Shown: positions 16,704 to 27,651 of the stretch, piece after piece
Layout of the letters: every line of letters starts with the position of its first letter
Numbering within the stretch: position 1 is the first letter of the stretch
Source of the DNA: Xylanibacter muris
GTDB taxonomy: Bacteria; Bacteroidota; Bacteroidia; Bacteroidales; Bacteroidaceae
Assembly (NCBI RefSeq): GCF_013166605.1
Contig: NZ_JABKKF010000008.1
Location: 1 to 64,000, forward strand
DNA length: 64,000 bases
Direction: 5' to 3'
The notes under the pieces: model-generated
Database searches by the model: none
What the model saw: only the letters and a program-made list of their open reading frames with translations
What the model was told of the DNA's origin: nothing
Program-made: the position numbers and the translations under genes

Positions 16704-17216
16704 TTAACCTCTAAATACTCTATCCATACTGATTCCACGAACACCTGCGATAGTATAAGCGTCACGTATCTGGCTAAGAGCCAATATTGTCGCTTTCACC
16801 AGATTGTGCGGGTTTGAAGAACCTTTTGATTTTGCAAGTACGTCTCTTATACCTACACTCTCAAGAACAGCACGCATAGCACCACCTGCAACCAGTCCTG
16901 TACCGGCAGCAGCAGGCTTAACCAAGACATGCGCACCGCCAAAACGCGCTTCCATTTCGTGAGGAATAGTTCCTTTAAGAACCGGAACTTTAACCAAATT
17001 CTTCTTTGCTGCCTCAACACCCTTGGCAATTGCGGCAGTCACTTCACCTGCCTTGCCAAGTCCCCAGCCAATGATTCCGTTACCGTCACCGACAACGACA
17101 ATAGCTGCAAATGTAAAAGTACGACCTCCCTTTGTTACCTTTGTAACACGGTTAATAGCAACCAATCTGTCTTTTAACTCAACGTCACTATTTATTTTAA
17201 CTTTATTCATTGCCAT
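16704..17216 (-). CDS. rpsE: 30S ribosomal protein S5
   Basis: 170 residues. The S5 double-stranded-RNA-binding motif [30 protein letters not shown] is intact (residues about 31-60), as is the C-terminal [23 protein letters not shown]5 contributes to decoding fidelity. A second ATG two codons in (MNKVK) is an equally possible start. Confidence 0.98.
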   Translation of the reverse strand: MAMNKVKINSDVELKDRLVAINRVTKVTKGGRTFTFAAIVVVGDGNGIIGWGLGKAGEVTAAIAKGVEAAKKNLVKVPVLKGTIPHEMEARFGGAHVLVKPAAAGTGLVAGGAMRAVLESVGIRDVLAKSKGSSNPHNLVKATILALSQIRDAYTIAGVRGISMDRVFRG

Positions 17217-17222
17217 AATCGT

Positions 17223-17567
17223 TTAAAAATTAAGTCCACCTTTACGCGCTGCATCAGCAAGTTGCTTAACACGGCCGTGATAGAGATATCCGTTACGGTC
17301 AAAAACCACACTAGAAACACCTGCCTCGATAGCTTTCTTAGCAACAATCTCTCCCACTTTCTCTGCCTGCTGTATCTTTGGCATGGCCTCAAATCCAAGA
17401 GAAGACGCAGAAACCAAAGTCTTGCCTTCCTGATCGTTAATTATCTGAACGTAAATCTGCTTGTTGCTACGGAAAACACTCATACGTGGACGCTCTGCTG
17501 TTCCGAATACGCTCTTACGAATTCTATATTTTATCTTTATTCGTCTTTCTACTTTCTTTGTTGTCAT
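17223..17567 (-). CDS. rplR: 50S ribosomal protein L18
   Basis: 114 residues. Signatures are the basic N-terminus [40 protein letters not shown] and the C-terminal [21 protein letters not shown]18 binds 5S rRNA in the central protuberance together with L5. Confidence 0.98.
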   Translation of the reverse strand: MTTKKVERRIKIKYRIRKSVFGTAERPRMSVFRSNKQIYVQIINDQEGKTLVSASSLGFEAMPKIQQAEKVGEIVAKKAIEAGVSSVVFDRNGYLYHGRVKQLADAARKGGLNF

Positions 17568-17585
17568 AATCGTAAATTGTTAAAG

Positions 17586-18152
17586 TTACTTAGCTGAAGC
17601 TGACTTACCAGACTTTCTACGAATAACTTCGCCCTGGAACAATACACCCTTACCCTTATAAGGCTCCGGCTTACGGAAAGAACGAATCTTTGCACAAATA
17701 AGACCAAGCAAGGCTTTGTCACAAGACTCAAGAATGATGAGCGGATTCTGATTTCTCTCAGACTTTGTCTCAACCTTAACCTCTGAAGGAAGCTGAATAA
17801 AAATCGGGTGAGTATATCCAAGAGAGAACTCTATGAGATTACCTTGGTTTGATACACGATAACCAACACCTACAAGTTCCAATACTTTCTTATATCCTTC
17901 ACTCACACCAACAACCATGTTGTTTACAAGTGAGCGGTACAATCCGTGAAAAGCCTGCTTCTGCTTGTAGTTCACAGGACTGTTTTCATCTATCTCAAAC
18001 GTAATATGGCCGTCTGCAACATTAACAATAATTGATGGATCAACATACTGAGAAAGTTCACCTTTAGGACCTTTAACCGTAAAAATGTTGCCGTTCTGTG
18101 CGATTGTAACACCAGCCGGAATACTAATTGGTAATTTACCTATTCTTGACAT
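17586..18152 (-). CDS. rplF: 50S ribosomal protein L6
   Basis: 188 residues from ATG 18152 (MSRIGKLPISIPAGV); an in-frame ATG five codons upstream (18167) reads MEDFI and abuts the rpsH stop, so I take the internal one. The C-terminal signature is KPEPYKGKGVLFQGEVIRRK. L6 lies at the base of the L7/L12 stalk. Confidence 0.97.
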   Translation of the reverse strand: MSRIGKLPISIPAGVTIAQNGNIFTVKGPKGELSQYVDPSIIVNVADGHITFEIDENSPVNYKQKQAFHGLYRSLVNNMVVGVSEGYKKVLELVGVGYRVSNQGNLIEFSLGYTHPIFIQLPSEVKVETKSERNQNPLIILESCDKALLGLICAKIRSFRKPEPYKGKGVLFQGEVIRRKSGKSASAK

Positions 18153-18167
18153 AATAAAATCCTCCAA

Positions 18168-18563
18168 TTAATATACATAACAAAGAACCTCGCCACCGAT
18201 CTTAAGGGCAGAAGCTTCTTTATCTGTCATTACACCTTTAGATGTAGATAATATAGCAATACCTAATCCATTAATTACTCTCGGCATGTCTTTGTAACCA
18301 GTGTATTTACGCAAACCTGGAGTCGACACTCTCTTAAGGCACCTGATCGCATTTTCCTTTGTAGTAGGATTATACTTCAAAGCAACCTTTATTAAACCCT
18401 GAGGACCATCTTCTATGAACTTGTAGTTCAAGATGTATCCTTTCTCGAAGAGGATTTTTGTTATTTCCTTCTTCAAATTTGAAGCTGGAACCTCTACAAC
18501 ACGGTGATGAGCCATTATTGCATTTCTCAACCTCGTCAGATAATCTGCTATTGGATCTGTCAT
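18168..18563 (-). CDS. rpsH: 30S ribosomal protein S8
   Basis: 131 residues beginning MTDPIADYLTRLRNAIMAHH and ending STSKGVMTDKEASALKIGGEVLCYVY, the classical S8 C-terminus. S8 binds the central domain of 16S rRNA and, in enteric bacteria, represses the spc operon by binding the mRNA near rplE; a similar site was not looked for in depth here. Confidence 0.98.
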   Translation of the reverse strand: MTDPIADYLTRLRNAIMAHHRVVEVPASNLKKEITKILFEKGYILNYKFIEDGPQGLIKVALKYNPTTKENAIRCLKRVSTPGLRKYTGYKDMPRVINGLGIAILSTSKGVMTDKEASALKIGGEVLCYVY

Positions 18564-18632
18564 AAAATAAATTTTTAATTAATCGGGACCACCCCGACAA
18601 TATTAAATAATAAAGTATCTTCTCTGAATGGA

Positions 18633-18935
18633 TTACCAAGATGCCTTCTTCACTCCCGGTATCAAACCACTTGAAGCCATCTCACGGAACTGTATACGCG
18701 AAAGTCCGAACTGCCTCATGTAGCCTTTTGGACGGCCTGTGATTTTACAACGGTTATGAAGACGTATTGGATTAGCATTCTTCGGAATACTCTGAAGCTT
18801 ACGAGCAGCCTCGTATGCTTCAGAAGGATCCTCTGCTGTTGCTATAATCTTTTTCAATGCCGCGCGTTTCTCTGCGTAACGGGCTACAAGCTTTGCACGC
18901 TTAACTTCGCGGGCCTTCATTGATTCCTTTGCCAT
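18633..18935 (-). CDS. rpsN: 30S ribosomal protein S14, long zinc-free form
   Basis: 100 residues, starting [20 protein letters not shown]. The C-terminal half has [33 protein letters not shown]. The spacing lacks the CxxC pairs of the short zinc-binding S14, so this is the long form, with one residual Cys. Confidence 0.97.
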   Translation of the reverse strand: MAKESMKAREVKRAKLVARYAEKRAALKKIIATAEDPSEAYEAARKLQSIPKNANPIRLHNRCKITGRPKGYMRQFGLSRIQFREMASSGLIPGVKKASW

Positions 18936-18940
18936 ATCTA

Positions 18941-19495
18941 TTAATCGTTTTTAGCGTTTTTAAAAGGAAGACCGAATGCTTTCAAAAGAGCAAAGCCCTC
19001 TTCGTCTGTCTTAGCAGTAGTAACAAAAGTAATATTCATACCCTGTATACGATCTACCGAGTCGATATTAATCTCAGGGAAGATTATCTGTTCCTGAACA
19101 CCAAGAGTGTAATTTCCGCGTCCGTCAAACTTGCTCTCTATACCCTTAAAGTCACGTATACGAGGAAGTGCGATACGTACAAGTTTCTCAAGAAACTCAT
19201 ACATACGCTCACGACGAAGTGTAACCATAACTCCAATCGGCATCTTCTTACGAAGCTTGAAATTCGCGATATCCTTCTTGGAGAAAGTTGCCACAGCCTT
19301 CTGACCTGTAATAGCGGAAATTTCATTGATGGCCAGTTCAATAATCTTCTTATCTTGAGTTGCGTCACCCAATCCCTGATTGATAACAATCTTTTTCAGG
19401 ACAGGAACCTGCATTCGCGAACTATAGTTAAACTGCTTTTCCAATGCCGGAACGATTTGCTCCGCATAAGTTTTCTTTAGTTGTGCTGTATTCAT
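18941..19495 (-). CDS. rplE: 50S ribosomal protein L5
   Basis: 184 residues with [20 protein letters not shown] and [21 protein letters not shown] near the N-terminus and [16 protein letters not shown] in the C-terminal half. L5 binds 5S rRNA and contacts P-site tRNA. Its ATG overlaps the stop codon of rplX by one base (TAATG), suggesting coupled translation. Confidence 0.98.
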   Translation of the reverse strand: MNTAQLKKTYAEQIVPALEKQFNYSSRMQVPVLKKIVINQGLGDATQDKKIIELAINEISAITGQKAVATFSKKDIANFKLRKKMPIGVMVTLRRERMYEFLEKLVRIALPRIRDFKGIESKFDGRGNYTLGVQEQIIFPEINIDSVDRIQGMNITFVTTAKTDEEGFALLKAFGLPFKNAKND

Positions 19496-19839
19496 TACTT
19501 TATCTCCTCCCCTGATTTTTTTGCTATACGAACCTTCTTTCCATCATCAGTTCTCTTAACTGCGATACGTGTCGGCTCACCTGTTTTGGGATCTACCAAG
19601 CTCAAATTTGAAATATGTATCGGAGCTTCCTGTTTTACGATACCTCCCTGAGGATTCTTTGCTGAAGGCTTGGTACTCTTTGATACCATATTAACACCTT
19701 CTACGATAGCACGCTGCTCATCAACGAGCACCTTAAGCACCTTATGGGGTGCAGGATACTTGCCATTTGACTTTCTGTCCTTGCTGTTTCCGGCAATAAC
19801 AAGTACCATATCGTTTTTCTTTATTTTTAACTTACTCAT
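19495..19839 (-). CDS. rplX: 50S ribosomal protein L24
   Basis: 114 residues from ATG 19839 ([17 protein letters not shown]); the frame stays open to a GTG at 19848 that would add three residues. The KOW motif is [17 protein letters not shown]24 initiates assembly of the large subunit near the tunnel exit. It overlaps rplE by one base. Confidence 0.96.
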   Translation of the reverse strand: MSKLKIKKNDMVLVIAGNSKDRKSNGKYPAPHKVLKVLVDEQRAIVEGVNMVSKSTKPSAKNPQGGIVKQEAPIHISNLSLVDPKTGEPTRIAVKRTDDGKKVRIAKKSGEEIK

Positions 19840-19858
19840 TCTTGTCACTTGATTAAAA

Positions 19859-20224
19859 TTAAAGGACCTCAGGTGCCAAAGAAACCACTTTCATGTTCAC
19901 TGCACGCAACTCACGGGCGACAGGACCGAAAATACGGCTACCACGAAGTTCACCGGCATTGTTCAGCAACACACAAGCATTGTCATCAAACCGAATGTAT
20001 GAGCCATCGGGGCGACGTATTTCTTTTTTTACACGAACAACCAAAGCCTTTGATACCGCACCTTTCTTGAGATCGCTTGATGGTATAACGTTCTTAACTG
20101 CAACAACAATCACATCACCGACGCTTGCATAACGACGGCGTGTTCCGCCAAGCACACGGATGCAAAGAGCCTCACGCGCACCGCTGTTATCACATACTGT
20201 AAGTCTTGATTCTGTCTGTACCAT
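19859..20224 (-). CDS. rplN: 50S ribosomal protein L14
   Basis: 121 residues: [20 protein letters not shown] at the start, [20 protein letters not shown] centrally and [19 protein letters not shown] at the end. L14 sits at the subunit interface, where silencing factor RsfS binds. Confidence 0.98.
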   Translation of the reverse strand: MVQTESRLTVCDNSGAREALCIRVLGGTRRRYASVGDVIVVAVKNVIPSSDLKKGAVSKALVVRVKKEIRRPDGSYIRFDDNACVLLNNAGELRGSRIFGPVARELRAVNMKVVSLAPEVL

Positions 20225-20226
20225 AA

Positions 20227-20484
20227 TTACTTAGCTTTTTCTACGATTTGAACTAATCTCCATCTCTTTGTCTTACTCAAAGGACGTGTCTCCATGATGA
20301 GGACAGTATCACCGATGTTGGCCTCATTCTTCTCATCATGCGCATGGAACTTCTTTGTCTTCTGAACAAATTTTCCATAAATCGGGTGCTTCTCCTTGAA
20401 CTTAGCTGCAATAACAATGGTCTTATCCATCTTGTCGCTTATAACAACACCCTGCCTTGTCTTTCTTAAATTTCTTGTTTCCAT
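20227..20484 (-). CDS. rpsQ: 30S ribosomal protein S17
   Basis: 85 residues from [12 protein letters not shown] (ATG 20484). An upstream ATG at 20493 adds MGQ; I prefer the shorter form since related S17 proteins begin ME-x-RNLRK. The OB-fold signature [21 protein letters not shown] and the end [20 protein letters not shown] are typical. Confidence 0.95.
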   Translation of the reverse strand: METRNLRKTRQGVVISDKMDKTIVIAAKFKEKHPIYGKFVQKTKKFHAHDEKNEANIGDTVLIMETRPLSKTKRWRLVQIVEKAK

Positions 20485-20495
20485 CTGGCCCATTA

Positions 20496-20690
20496 TTATT
20501 TGTTAAGTTCTCTTTGACGGAGTTCTGTCTTCATACGTGCAATATCACGACGCACCATCTTTATCTCTGATGGATTCTGAAGAGGGGCAATAGCATGATT
20601 CAACTTCATCTGGTGAAGCTTCTGCTCCTCTGCGCTTATTTTTTCAGCCAAATCCTTAGTCTCGATTTCTCTTATTTCTTTTGTCTTCAT
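20496..20690 (-). CDS. rpmC: 50S ribosomal protein L29
   Basis: 64 residues, all helical: [20 protein letters not shown] then [19 protein letters not shown] and [17 protein letters not shown]29 is at the tunnel exit, near the trigger-factor docking site. Gaps to rplP and rpsQ are 3 and 11 bases. Confidence 0.97.
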   Translation of the reverse strand: MKTKEIREIETKDLAEKISAEEQKLHQMKLNHAIAPLQNPSEIKMVRRDIARMKTELRQRELNK

Positions 20691-20693
20691 AAA

Positions 20694-21122
20694 TTAAGCG
20701 TTTTTATCGTAATCACGTCTAACAACAAACTTTGTCTTCACAGGCAGTTTCTGTGCCGCAAGTCGAAGAGCCTCTTTTGCGACATCAAATGAAACGCCCT
20801 CTACTTCAAAGAGGATACGGCCCGGAGTAACGGGAGCCACCCATCCTGCAGGGTCTCCCTTTCCTTTACCCATACGAACATCCGCAGGCTTACGTGTTAT
20901 TGGCTTATCCGGAAATATTCTAATCCAAACCTGACCTTCACGCTGCATATATCTGTTCACAGCGACACGTGCTGCTTCTATCTGACGGCTGTCAATCCAT
21001 TTTGCCTCAAGAGTCTTGATGCCAAAAGAACCGAAAGCCAATTGTGTACCTCTGTGAGCGTTGCCCTTATTGCCACGTCCATCTTGAGGTCTTCTATATT
21101 TTACTCTCTTAGGTTGTAACAT
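20694..21122 (-). CDS. rplP: 50S ribosomal protein L16
   Basis: 142 residues beginning [20 protein letters not shown]; the signature [21 protein letters not shown] and [24 protein letters not shown] are intact. L16 helps position A-site tRNA. It lies between rpsC and rpmC. Confidence 0.98.
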   Translation of the reverse strand: MLQPKRVKYRRPQDGRGNKGNAHRGTQLAFGSFGIKTLEAKWIDSRQIEAARVAVNRYMQREGQVWIRIFPDKPITRKPADVRMGKGKGDPAGWVAPVTPGRILFEVEGVSFDVAKEALRLAAQKLPVKTKFVVRRDYDKNA

Positions 21123-21144
21123 GATAGCTTCTTACTTTTTACGT

Positions 21145-21873
21145 TTATTTATTCTTCCTGTTATTACGGAACTTTCTGCCACCATTGTTACCACCGTTAG
21201 AGCGACCGTTGTTCTTCTCCTGTGTGAAGTTAGGAGTAAGGTCTTTCTTTCCGAATATCTCACCACGGCAGATCCAAACCTTAATACCGAGAAGACCTAC
21301 CTTTGTAAGTGCCTCAGCCTGGCAGAAGTCTATATCTGCACGGAATGTATGCAAAGGTGTACGTCCTTCCTTATACATTTCCTTACGTGCCATTTCAGCA
21401 CCATTCAGACGACCCGTAATTTGAATTTTAATTCCCTCAGCACCGGCACGCATTGTGTTTGCAATCGCCATTTTTATGGCGCGGCGGTAAGCGATCTTGC
21501 CTTCCACCTGACGTGCGATGTTGTTTGCTACAATATTTGCATCCAATTCAGGTTTCTTAACCTCAAAGATATTAATCTGAATCTCCTTGTCATAAAGTTT
21601 CTTCAGTTCTTCTTTAAGCTTATCTACATCCTGACCACCTTTACCAATAACAAGACCCGGGCGAGCTGTGCAAATAGTAATGGTCACCAGCTTCAAAGTA
21701 CGTTCGATGACAATTCTTGAAACACTGGCCTTAGCCAAGCGTGCATTAAGATACTTACGGATTTTCAAATCCTCAACAAGATTGTCTCCGAAGTTCTTGC
21801 CTCCAAACCAATTTGAATCCCAACCTCTGACGATACCTAAGCGGTTGCTTATCGGATTAACTTTCTGTCCCAT
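21145..21873 (-). CDS. rpsC: 30S ribosomal protein S3
   Basis: 242 residues. [25 protein letters not shown] is the N-terminus. The KH domain shows [18 protein letters not shown] (GxxG loop in VIGKGG), and the C-terminal domain shows [29 protein letters not shown]. The last 25 residues are an Asn/Gly/Arg-rich tail ([21 protein letters not shown]) characteristic of several Bacteroidota S3 proteins. S3 lines the mRNA entry and has helicase activity. Confidence 0.98.
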   Translation of the reverse strand: MGQKVNPISNRLGIVRGWDSNWFGGKNFGDNLVEDLKIRKYLNARLAKASVSRIVIERTLKLVTITICTARPGLVIGKGGQDVDKLKEELKKLYDKEIQINIFEVKKPELDANIVANNIARQVEGKIAYRRAIKMAIANTMRAGAEGIKIQITGRLNGAEMARKEMYKEGRTPLHTFRADIDFCQAEALTKVGLLGIKVWICRGEIFGKKDLTPNFTQEKNNGRSNGGNNGGRKFRNNRKNK

Positions 21874-21881
21874 TCTACTAT

Positions 21882-22283
21882 TTATTTGTCATTAGTTTTA
21901 GCATCAACAAACAGAGTAACGTGATTAGAACGCTTGCGGATTCTATATCCACGTCCCTGTGGTGCAGGTCTCATTCGCTTCAAAGTAACACCTTCATCTA
22001 CAAAAATCCTTGTGATGTAAAGTTCTCCCTCATCTGCCTTACGTTCGTTTTTGGCCTCCCAGTTCGCAATTGCGGAACGAAGCAGCTTTTCTACATCCGC
22101 TGCGGCTGCCTTCTTTGAGAATCTGAGTATACCAAGAGCCCTATTCACCTCCATGCCACGGACCATATCCACAACATAACGCATCTTGCGGGGGGAAGAA
22201 GGAACGCCTTTTAGCTTAGCAAAATACTGTGTTTTAAGGGCTGCCTTTCTTTCTTCAGCCTTAATATGTTTTCTTGCTCCCAT
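21882..22283 (-). CDS. rplV: 50S ribosomal protein L22
   Basis: 133 residues: [19 protein letters not shown] in the N-terminal third and the beta hairpin [23 protein letters not shown], which reaches into the exit tunnel near the macrolide site. It lies between rpsS and rpsC. Confidence 0.98.
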   Translation of the reverse strand: MGARKHIKAEERKAALKTQYFAKLKGVPSSPRKMRYVVDMVRGMEVNRALGILRFSKKAAAADVEKLLRSAIANWEAKNERKADEGELYITRIFVDEGVTLKRMRPAPQGRGYRIRKRSNHVTLFVDAKTNDK

Positions 22284-22322
22284 TATTTATTTTCTTTTTA
22301 TTTCTTGGTGGATAACCTGTTT

Positions 22323-22589
22323 CTACTTTCTGTTACCTGAGTGACCACCAAAGCGGCGAGTCGGTGAGAATTCACCAAGCTTGTGACCTACCATGTTCTC
22401 GGTAATGTAAACAGGGATAAATTTATTTCCGTTATGAACTGCAACTGTATGTCCCACAAAATCCGGGGATATCATTGAAGCTCTGGCCCAAGTCTTAACC
22501 ACACTCTTTTTGCCACTCTCATTCATAGCGAGTATCTTTTTCTCGAGCGATACGTTAATATACGGACCTTTTTTTAATGAACGACTCAT
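22323..22589 (-). CDS. rpsS: 30S ribosomal protein S19
   Basis: 88 residues: [18 protein letters not shown] at the start, [22 protein letters not shown] in the middle, and [20 protein letters not shown] at the end. S19 forms a complex with S13 in the subunit head. Confidence 0.98.
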   Translation of the reverse strand: MSRSLKKGPYINVSLEKKILAMNESGKKSVVKTWARASMISPDFVGHTVAVHNGNKFIPVYITENMVGHKLGEFSPTRRFGGHSGNRK

Positions 22590-22610
22590 AATTTCACTTA
22601 GTTAACTTGA

Positions 22611-23435
22611 TTACTTACTTGCTCTTTCGATGATATACTTATTTGAAAGCTTCTTCGGTGCACGTGTCTTGAGACCCTTAGCATACAATCCCTTACGTGA
22701 ACGCGGATGGCCTCCGGACTGGCGTCCTTCACCACCACCCATCGGGTGATCAACAGGGTTCATAACAACACCACGGTTATGAGGACGACGGCCGAGCCAA
22801 CGTGAACGTCCGGCCTTTCCAGACTGCTCAAGAGCATGATCAGAGTTTCCTACACTACCAATAGTTGCCTTACAAGCACTAAGAATCTTACGTGTCTCAC
22901 CTGAAGGAAGCTTGATAACACAGTAGTTTCCTTCACGGGAAGTTAACTGAGCAAAATTGCCAGCCGAACGAACAAGCAGGGCACCCTGTCCCGGACGTAA
23001 TTCTATGTTATGAATTACCGTACCTACAGGAATGTTTGCAAGCGGAAGAGTATTACCAATCTCAGGCACCGCCTCCACTCCAGACATTACGGTCGCACCG
23101 ACCTGCAGTCCATTAGGAGCAATAATATAACGTTTTTCACCGTCAGCGTAGAAAAGAAGAGCAATACGAGCAGAGCGGTTAGGATCATACTCAATTGTCT
23201 TTACTACAGCTGGAACACCATCTTTCTCCCGTTTAAAATCAATCATACGGTATTTTCTCTTATGGCCGCCGCCCATGTAGCGGACAGTCATTTTACCGGT
23301 GTTGTTTCGACCACCGGTAGAACGTTTACCGTAAACGAGAGACTTCTCTGGCACGGATGCAGTAATTTCCTCGAACGTGCCAATAATCTTGTGTCTTTGG
23401 CCGGGGGTTACCGGCTTAAATTTACGTACTGCCAT
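22611..23435 (-). CDS. rplB: 50S ribosomal protein L2
   Basis: 274 residues. OB and SH3-like domains are visible with [23 protein letters not shown] near residue 40 and the highly conserved C-terminal [23 protein letters not shown] (about 222-244), which contains the histidine near the peptidyl-transferase centre. It lies 5 bases after rplW. Confidence 0.98.
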   Translation of the reverse strand: MAVRKFKPVTPGQRHKIIGTFEEITASVPEKSLVYGKRSTGGRNNTGKMTVRYMGGGHKRKYRMIDFKREKDGVPAVVKTIEYDPNRSARIALLFYADGEKRYIIAPNGLQVGATVMSGVEAVPEIGNTLPLANIPVGTVIHNIELRPGQGALLVRSAGNFAQLTSREGNYCVIKLPSGETRKILSACKATIGSVGNSDHALEQSGKAGRSRWLGRRPHNRGVVMNPVDHPMGGGEGRQSGGHPRSRKGLYAKGLKTRAPKKLSNKYIIERASK

Positions 23436-23440
23436 TTCTA

Positions 23441-23803
23441 TTATTGTATATTGCTATAAAAATCAATAGTATCACCCTCTTTAAGAGTAACAACTGCCTT
23501 CTTGTATGCGTTTTTCTGTCCTTTTATAAGACCGGCCTTTGTATAGCGTGCAGAACGCTTTCCTGCATAACGCATTGTATTCACTTCAACAACCGTAACA
23601 TTGTACAGGCTTTCGACTTCTTTCTTAATCTCAAGCTTATTAGCTTCAGGGCGGACGATGAAACCATATTTAGGTGTAGCTTTTTTCGTCACCTCCTTAC
23701 CAATATTCTTACCTGTTTTAGGAGTATAAGTTCTGTCAACAGAAGACTTGTCTGTTATCTTGGTCATCTTCTCAGTGACCAATGGTTTTATAATAAATGC
23801 CAT
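23441..23803 (-). CDS. rplW: 50S ribosomal protein L23 with an internal insertion
   Basis: 120 residues, about 24 more than the usual 96 of Bacteroides-type L23. The N-terminus [20 protein letters not shown] and the C-terminal [18 protein letters not shown] then [11 protein letters not shown] are canonical. The extra piece lies between the first helix and the strand [19 protein letters not shown] and reads as a basic, Lys/Thr-rich segment ([20 protein letters not shown]). L23 is at the tunnel exit and docks trigger factor and SRP. The frame is intact, so it is a real insertion and not a frameshift. Confidence 0.96.
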   Translation of the reverse strand: MAFIIKPLVTEKMTKITDKSSVDRTYTPKTGKNIGKEVTKKATPKYGFIVRPEANKLEIKKEVESLYNVTVVEVNTMRYAGKRSARYTKAGLIKGQKNAYKKAVVTLKEGDTIDFYSNIQ

Positions 23804-23819
23804 ATCTCTTTTGTCTCCT

Positions 23820-24449
23820 TTATTTGTTTAAGATTTCATCGATTGACTTAAGCGAGTTTTCCGTAATTACGAGGACATCCGCATTCAAAACTTTATACGC
23901 ATTGAGCGATGATGCCAACATTACTTCCGTACGCTGCAAGTTGCGAGCTGACAAATATACATTTTTCTTTATTTCCGGCAAAAGATAGAGTGCCTTTTTA
24001 TTGTCTACTTTAAGATTTTTAGCAATATTTACAAAATCTTTTGTTTTCGGAACCTCGATATCAAAGTCTTCAACAACAACAATCGCGCTCTCCAATGCCT
24101 TATATGACAAGGCACTCTTACGAGCAAGAACTTTTACTTTTTTATTCAACTTAAAGCGGTAGTCACGTGGTTTCGGACCGAAAACGCGTCCACCACCGAC
24201 AAGAACAGGCGAGTTGATATCACCACGGCGTGCACCGCCACCGCCTTTCTGGCGACCAAGCTTGCGGGTTGATCCGGATACCTCGCTTCTCTCCTTTGAC
24301 TTGTGTGTACCCTGACGCTGATTTGCGAGATACTGCTTTACATCCAGGTAAAGAACATGGTCATTAGGTTCAATACCGAATACAGATTCGTTTAACGTAA
24401 CCTTTCTACCGGTCTCCTGGCCATTGATATTTAATACGCTAATTTCCAT
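23820..24449 (-). CDS. rplD: 50S ribosomal protein L4
   Basis: 209 residues. [20 protein letters not shown] at the start; the tunnel loop [29 protein letters not shown] (about 58-86) reaches the exit tunnel constriction; [13 protein letters not shown] is in the C-terminal domain. In enteric bacteria L4 also represses the S10 operon. Its ATG overlaps the stop codon of rplC by one base. Confidence 0.98.
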   Translation of the reverse strand: MEISVLNINGQETGRKVTLNESVFGIEPNDHVLYLDVKQYLANQRQGTHKSKERSEVSGSTRKLGRQKGGGGARRGDINSPVLVGGGRVFGPKPRDYRFKLNKKVKVLARKSALSYKALESAIVVVEDFDIEVPKTKDFVNIAKNLKVDNKKALYLLPEIKKNVYLSARNLQRTEVMLASSLNAYKVLNADVLVITENSLKSIDEILNK

Positions 24450-25063
24450 TATTTGCTAATTAATACGGTTGAACCATTGTAACCAGCAACACTACCCTTA
24501 ACAAGGATAAGATTGTGCTCTGGTATTACCTTTAATACTCTCAGGTTCTGAGTTGTAACTCTGTCGCAACCCATGTGGCCACCCATGCGCATTCCCTTGA
24601 ACACCTTTGCGGGATAAGAACATGCACCGATAGAACCCGGCTTACGTGCGCGGTCGTCCTGACCGTGAGTGCTCTGGCCTACACCACCAAAACCGTGACG
24701 CTTCATAACACCCTGGAAGCCCTTACCCTTAGATGTGCCTACTACGTCAACAAACTCTACACCTTCGAAGAGATCTACGGTGATTGTGTCACCGAGGTTA
24801 TACTCCTCATCAAACTTGAACTCGGCCAAGTGGCTCTTTGGTGTTGTACCGGCCTTCTTGAAAGTTCCCATCATAGGCTTAGAAGTATTCTTCTCCTTTG
24901 CCTCTCCGAAAGCTAACTGAACAGCCTTATAACCGTCTTTCTCTACGGTTTTTACCTGTGTTACAACACAAGGACCAGCTTCGATAACAGTGCACGCCAC
25001 ATTCTTGCCGTCGGCACTGAACACGGATGTCATTCCGATTTTTCTTCCAATTAATCCTGGCAT
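24449..25063 (-). CDS. rplC: 50S ribosomal protein L3
   Basis: 204 residues: [20 protein letters not shown] at the start, the signature [24 protein letters not shown] and the methylatable Gln region [19 protein letters not shown], ending [19 protein letters not shown]3 buttresses the peptidyl-transferase centre. Confidence 0.98.
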   Translation of the reverse strand: MPGLIGRKIGMTSVFSADGKNVACTVIEAGPCVVTQVKTVEKDGYKAVQLAFGEAKEKNTSKPMMGTFKKAGTTPKSHLAEFKFDEEYNLGDTITVDLFEGVEFVDVVGTSKGKGFQGVMKRHGFGGVGQSTHGQDDRARKPGSIGACSYPAKVFKGMRMGGHMGCDRVTTQNLRVLKVIPEHNLILVKGSVAGYNGSTVLISK

Positions 25064-25083
25064 TTCAATTAATATTAATAAAA

Positions 25084-25389
25084 CTATACTTTGATTTCCA
25101 CTTCAACGCCACTGGGCAATTCCAACTTCATCAACGCGTCTACAGTCTTTGCTGTAGAGCTATAGATATCGATAAGACGCTTGTAATCCGAGAGCTGGAA
25201 CTGCTCACGTGCCTTCTTGTTTACGAAAGTACTGCGGTTTACTGTATAGATACGCTTGTGTGTTGGCAATGGAATAGGACCACTGATGATTGCACCTGTA
25301 GCTTTTACTGCCTTAACAATCTTTTCCGCTGACTTATCAACGAGTTTGTGGTCGTATGACTTCAGCTTGATTCTGATTTTCTGACTCAT
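25084..25389 (-). CDS. rpsJ: 30S ribosomal protein S10
   Basis: 101 residues: [52 protein letters not shown] and the end [11 protein letters not shown] are all canonical. S10 is the ribosomal partner of NusB/NusG in antitermination and transcription-translation coupling. A conspicuous hairpin lies upstream, between fusA and this gene. Confidence 0.98.
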   Translation of the reverse strand: MSQKIRIKLKSYDHKLVDKSAEKIVKAVKATGAIISGPIPLPTHKRIYTVNRSTFVNKKAREQFQLSDYKRLIDIYSSTAKTVDALMKLELPSGVEVEIKV

Positions 25390-25437
25390 GTCTTTATTAA
25401 TTAAAACTATTATTATTAATACTGTTTAAAAGGGAAA

Positions 25438-25477
25438 GAGGTACGCTGTTTAAGAGTCATTCGCTAAACAGCGCCTC
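25438..25477 (-). promoter_or_regulatory. Stem-loop between fusA and rpsJ
   Basis: GAGG (25438-25441) and CGCTGTTTA (25444-25452) pair with TAAACAGCG (25465-25473) and CCTC (25474-25477): 13 base pairs with a 2-base bulge and a 12-base loop. On the minus strand it is followed by TTTCCCTTTT. It could attenuate read-through from str genes into the S10 genes, or be a leader control site. Confidence 0.55.
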
Positions 25478-25510
25478 AACCCCCTATATATTTATCTTCC
25501 GATGTCAATA

Positions 25511-27628
25511 TTATACAAGATCGGCACGACCTTTTACTTCCTCAAGCACAGCCTTGGCTATAGAGCTTGACAGAGGTGCGTGATGATCGTATTCCATAGA
25601 ACTTGTAGCACGGCCGGAAGTGATGGTACGGAGAGCGGTCACATAACCGAACATCTCTGACAATGGAACTTTGGCCTTAACGACGCGTGCACCGCTACGA
25701 GCCTCTTCCATTCCTTCCACCTGACCTCTACGCTTGTTCAAGTCACCGATTACGTCACCCATGTTCTCCTCAGGTGTGATAACCTCGAGTTTCATTATCG
25801 GCTCCATCAATACAGGCGCAGCCTTCTGGCAACCGTTCTTGTAAGCGTTCAAGGCAGCGAGCTCGAATGACAACTGGTCAGAGTCTACCGGGTGGAAAGA
25901 ACCGTCCTGGAGAACGACTTTCAAGCTGTCCATAGGATAACCGCCAAGGATACCGTTCTTCATCGCGTTCTCGAAACCTTTCTGAACTGAAGGAATGAAT
26001 TCCTTAGGCACGTTACCGCCCTTAACCTCGTTAACGAACTGAAGGCCGCCTTCCTTAAAGTCCTCGTCAACCGGACCTATGTTAACAATGATATCAGCGA
26101 ACTTACCGCGTCCACCGCTCTGCTTCTTGTAAACCTCACGCAGATTGACGGTCTTGGTGATTGCCTCTTTATAGTTAACCTGAGGTTTGCCCTGGTTACA
26201 CTCAACCTTGAACTCTCTCTTCAGACGGTCGATGATGATATCAAGATGAAGCTCACCCATACCGGAGATAATTGTCTGGCCACTCTGCTCGTCTGTACGT
26301 ACAGTAAAGGTTGGGTCCTCTTCTGCCAGCTTTGCAAGTCCGTTGTCAAGCTTGGCGATATCAGCCTGGCTCTTCGGCTCTACTGCGATTGAAATCACAG
26401 TATCAGGGAATGACATCGACTCAAGTACAATAGGATTAGCCTCATCGCAAAGAGTGTCACCGGTACGGATATCCTTGAAACCTACACCTGCACCGATATC
26501 TCCTGCATCGATAGACTCCATAGGAATCTCCTTGTTTGAGTTCATCTGGAACAGACGGCTGATACGCTCCTTCTTGCCTGAACGGGTGTTGAAGACATAA
26601 GAACCGGCCTGAACCTTACCTGAATACACACGGAAGAACACGAGACGTCCCATATACGGGTCTGTAGCAATCTTGAATGCAAGAGCAGACGTAGGAGCGT
26701 CTTCTGACGGTTTACGGCTTTCTTCCTCATCTGTATCAGGATTTGTTCCTATCACTGCCTCTGTATCCAAAGGAGAAGGCAGGAAGGCACAAACGCTGTC
26801 GAGCAAAGGCTGAACACCTTTATTCTTATAAGAAGAACCGCAAATCATCGGAGTGCATTCCATTGCAACGGTACCTTTGCGGATAGCTGCGATAATCTCC
26901 TCCTCTGTGATAGACTCAGGATCATCGAAATACTTCTCCATAATAGCCTCGTCATACTCTGCAGCCGCTTCAAGAAGCTTTCCGCGCCACTCATCGCACT
27001 CGTCCTTCATGTCTGCAGGAATTTCCTCCATAGAGTATTCCGCACCCATTGTCTCATCATGCCACAGGATAGCCTTCATCTTTATCAGGTCAACGACACC
27101 TTTGAAGTTCTCCTCCGCACCGATAGGAACCTGAAGCACCACCGGATTGGCACCGAGGATATCCTTCATCTGCTGTACCGTCTCAAAGAAGTCTGCACCT
27201 GAACGGTCCATCTTGTTGACATAGCCGATACGCGGCACATTATATTTGTCTGCCTGACGCCATACAGTCTCAGACTGCGGCTGAACGCCATCTGCGGCAG
27301 AGTATGTTGCCACTGCACCGTCAAGAACGCGCAATGAACGCTCCACCTCCGCAGTGAAATCCACGTGTCCCGGAGTGTCAATCAAATTTATCTTGAAATT
27401 CTTATTGTTCCAATTCCAGTTACAGGTGGTAGCAGCAGAAGTGATTGTTATACCACGCTCCTGTTCCTGAGCCATCCAGTCCATCGTCGCAGCTCCATCG
27501 TGCACCTCACCAATCTTATGAGTCTTACCTGTATAGAACAGAATACGCTCTGAAGTTGTGGTCTTACCGGCATCGATATGAGCCATAATACCGATATTGC
27601 GGGTCAAATGTAAATCGCGGTTTGCCAT
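25511..27628 (-). CDS. fusA: Elongation factor G
   Basis: 705 residues, five-domain translocase GTPase. G1 [19 protein letters not shown] (about 17-35), G2 region [12 protein letters not shown]3 DTPGHVDF (about 84-91) and G4 NKMD (about 138-141) are intact; domain IV has [16 protein letters not shown] and the C-terminal domain ends [13 protein letters not shown]. It catalyses mRNA-tRNA translocation and, with RRF, ribosome recycling. The rpsL-rpsG-fusA order is conserved; tuf is not here but at 46503. Confidence 0.98.
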   Translation of the reverse strand: MANRDLHLTRNIGIMAHIDAGKTTTSERILFYTGKTHKIGEVHDGAATMDWMAQEQERGITITSAATTCNWNWNNKNFKINLIDTPGHVDFTAEVERSLRVLDGAVATYSAADGVQPQSETVWRQADKYNVPRIGYVNKMDRSGADFFETVQQMKDILGANPVVLQVPIGAEENFKGVVDLIKMKAILWHDETMGAEYSMEEIPADMKDECDEWRGKLLEAAAEYDEAIMEKYFDDPESITEEEIIAAIRKGTVAMECTPMICGSSYKNKGVQPLLDSVCAFLPSPLDTEAVIGTNPDTDEEESRKPSEDAPTSALAFKIATDPYMGRLVFFRVYSGKVQAGSYVFNTRSGKKERISRLFQMNSNKEIPMESIDAGDIGAGVGFKDIRTGDTLCDEANPIVLESMSFPDTVISIAVEPKSQADIAKLDNGLAKLAEEDPTFTVRTDEQSGQTIISGMGELHLDIIIDRLKREFKVECNQGKPQVNYKEAITKTVNLREVYKKQSGGRGKFADIIVNIGPVDEDFKEGGLQFVNEVKGGNVPKEFIPSVQKGFENAMKNGILGGYPMDSLKVVLQDGSFHPVDSDQLSFELAALNAYKNGCQKAAPVLMEPIMKLEVITPEENMGDVIGDLNKRRGQVEGMEEARSGARVVKAKVPLSEMFGYVTALRTITSGRATSSMEYDHHAPLSSSIAKAVLEEVKGRADLV

Positions 27629-27651
27629 TTTCTTTTCTTATTTTTAAATTA

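Noticed and set aside
23441..23803. Frameshift in rplW as explanation of its extra length
   Set aside because: Both flanks of the insertion are in the same frame and canonical, so it is a true in-frame insertion.
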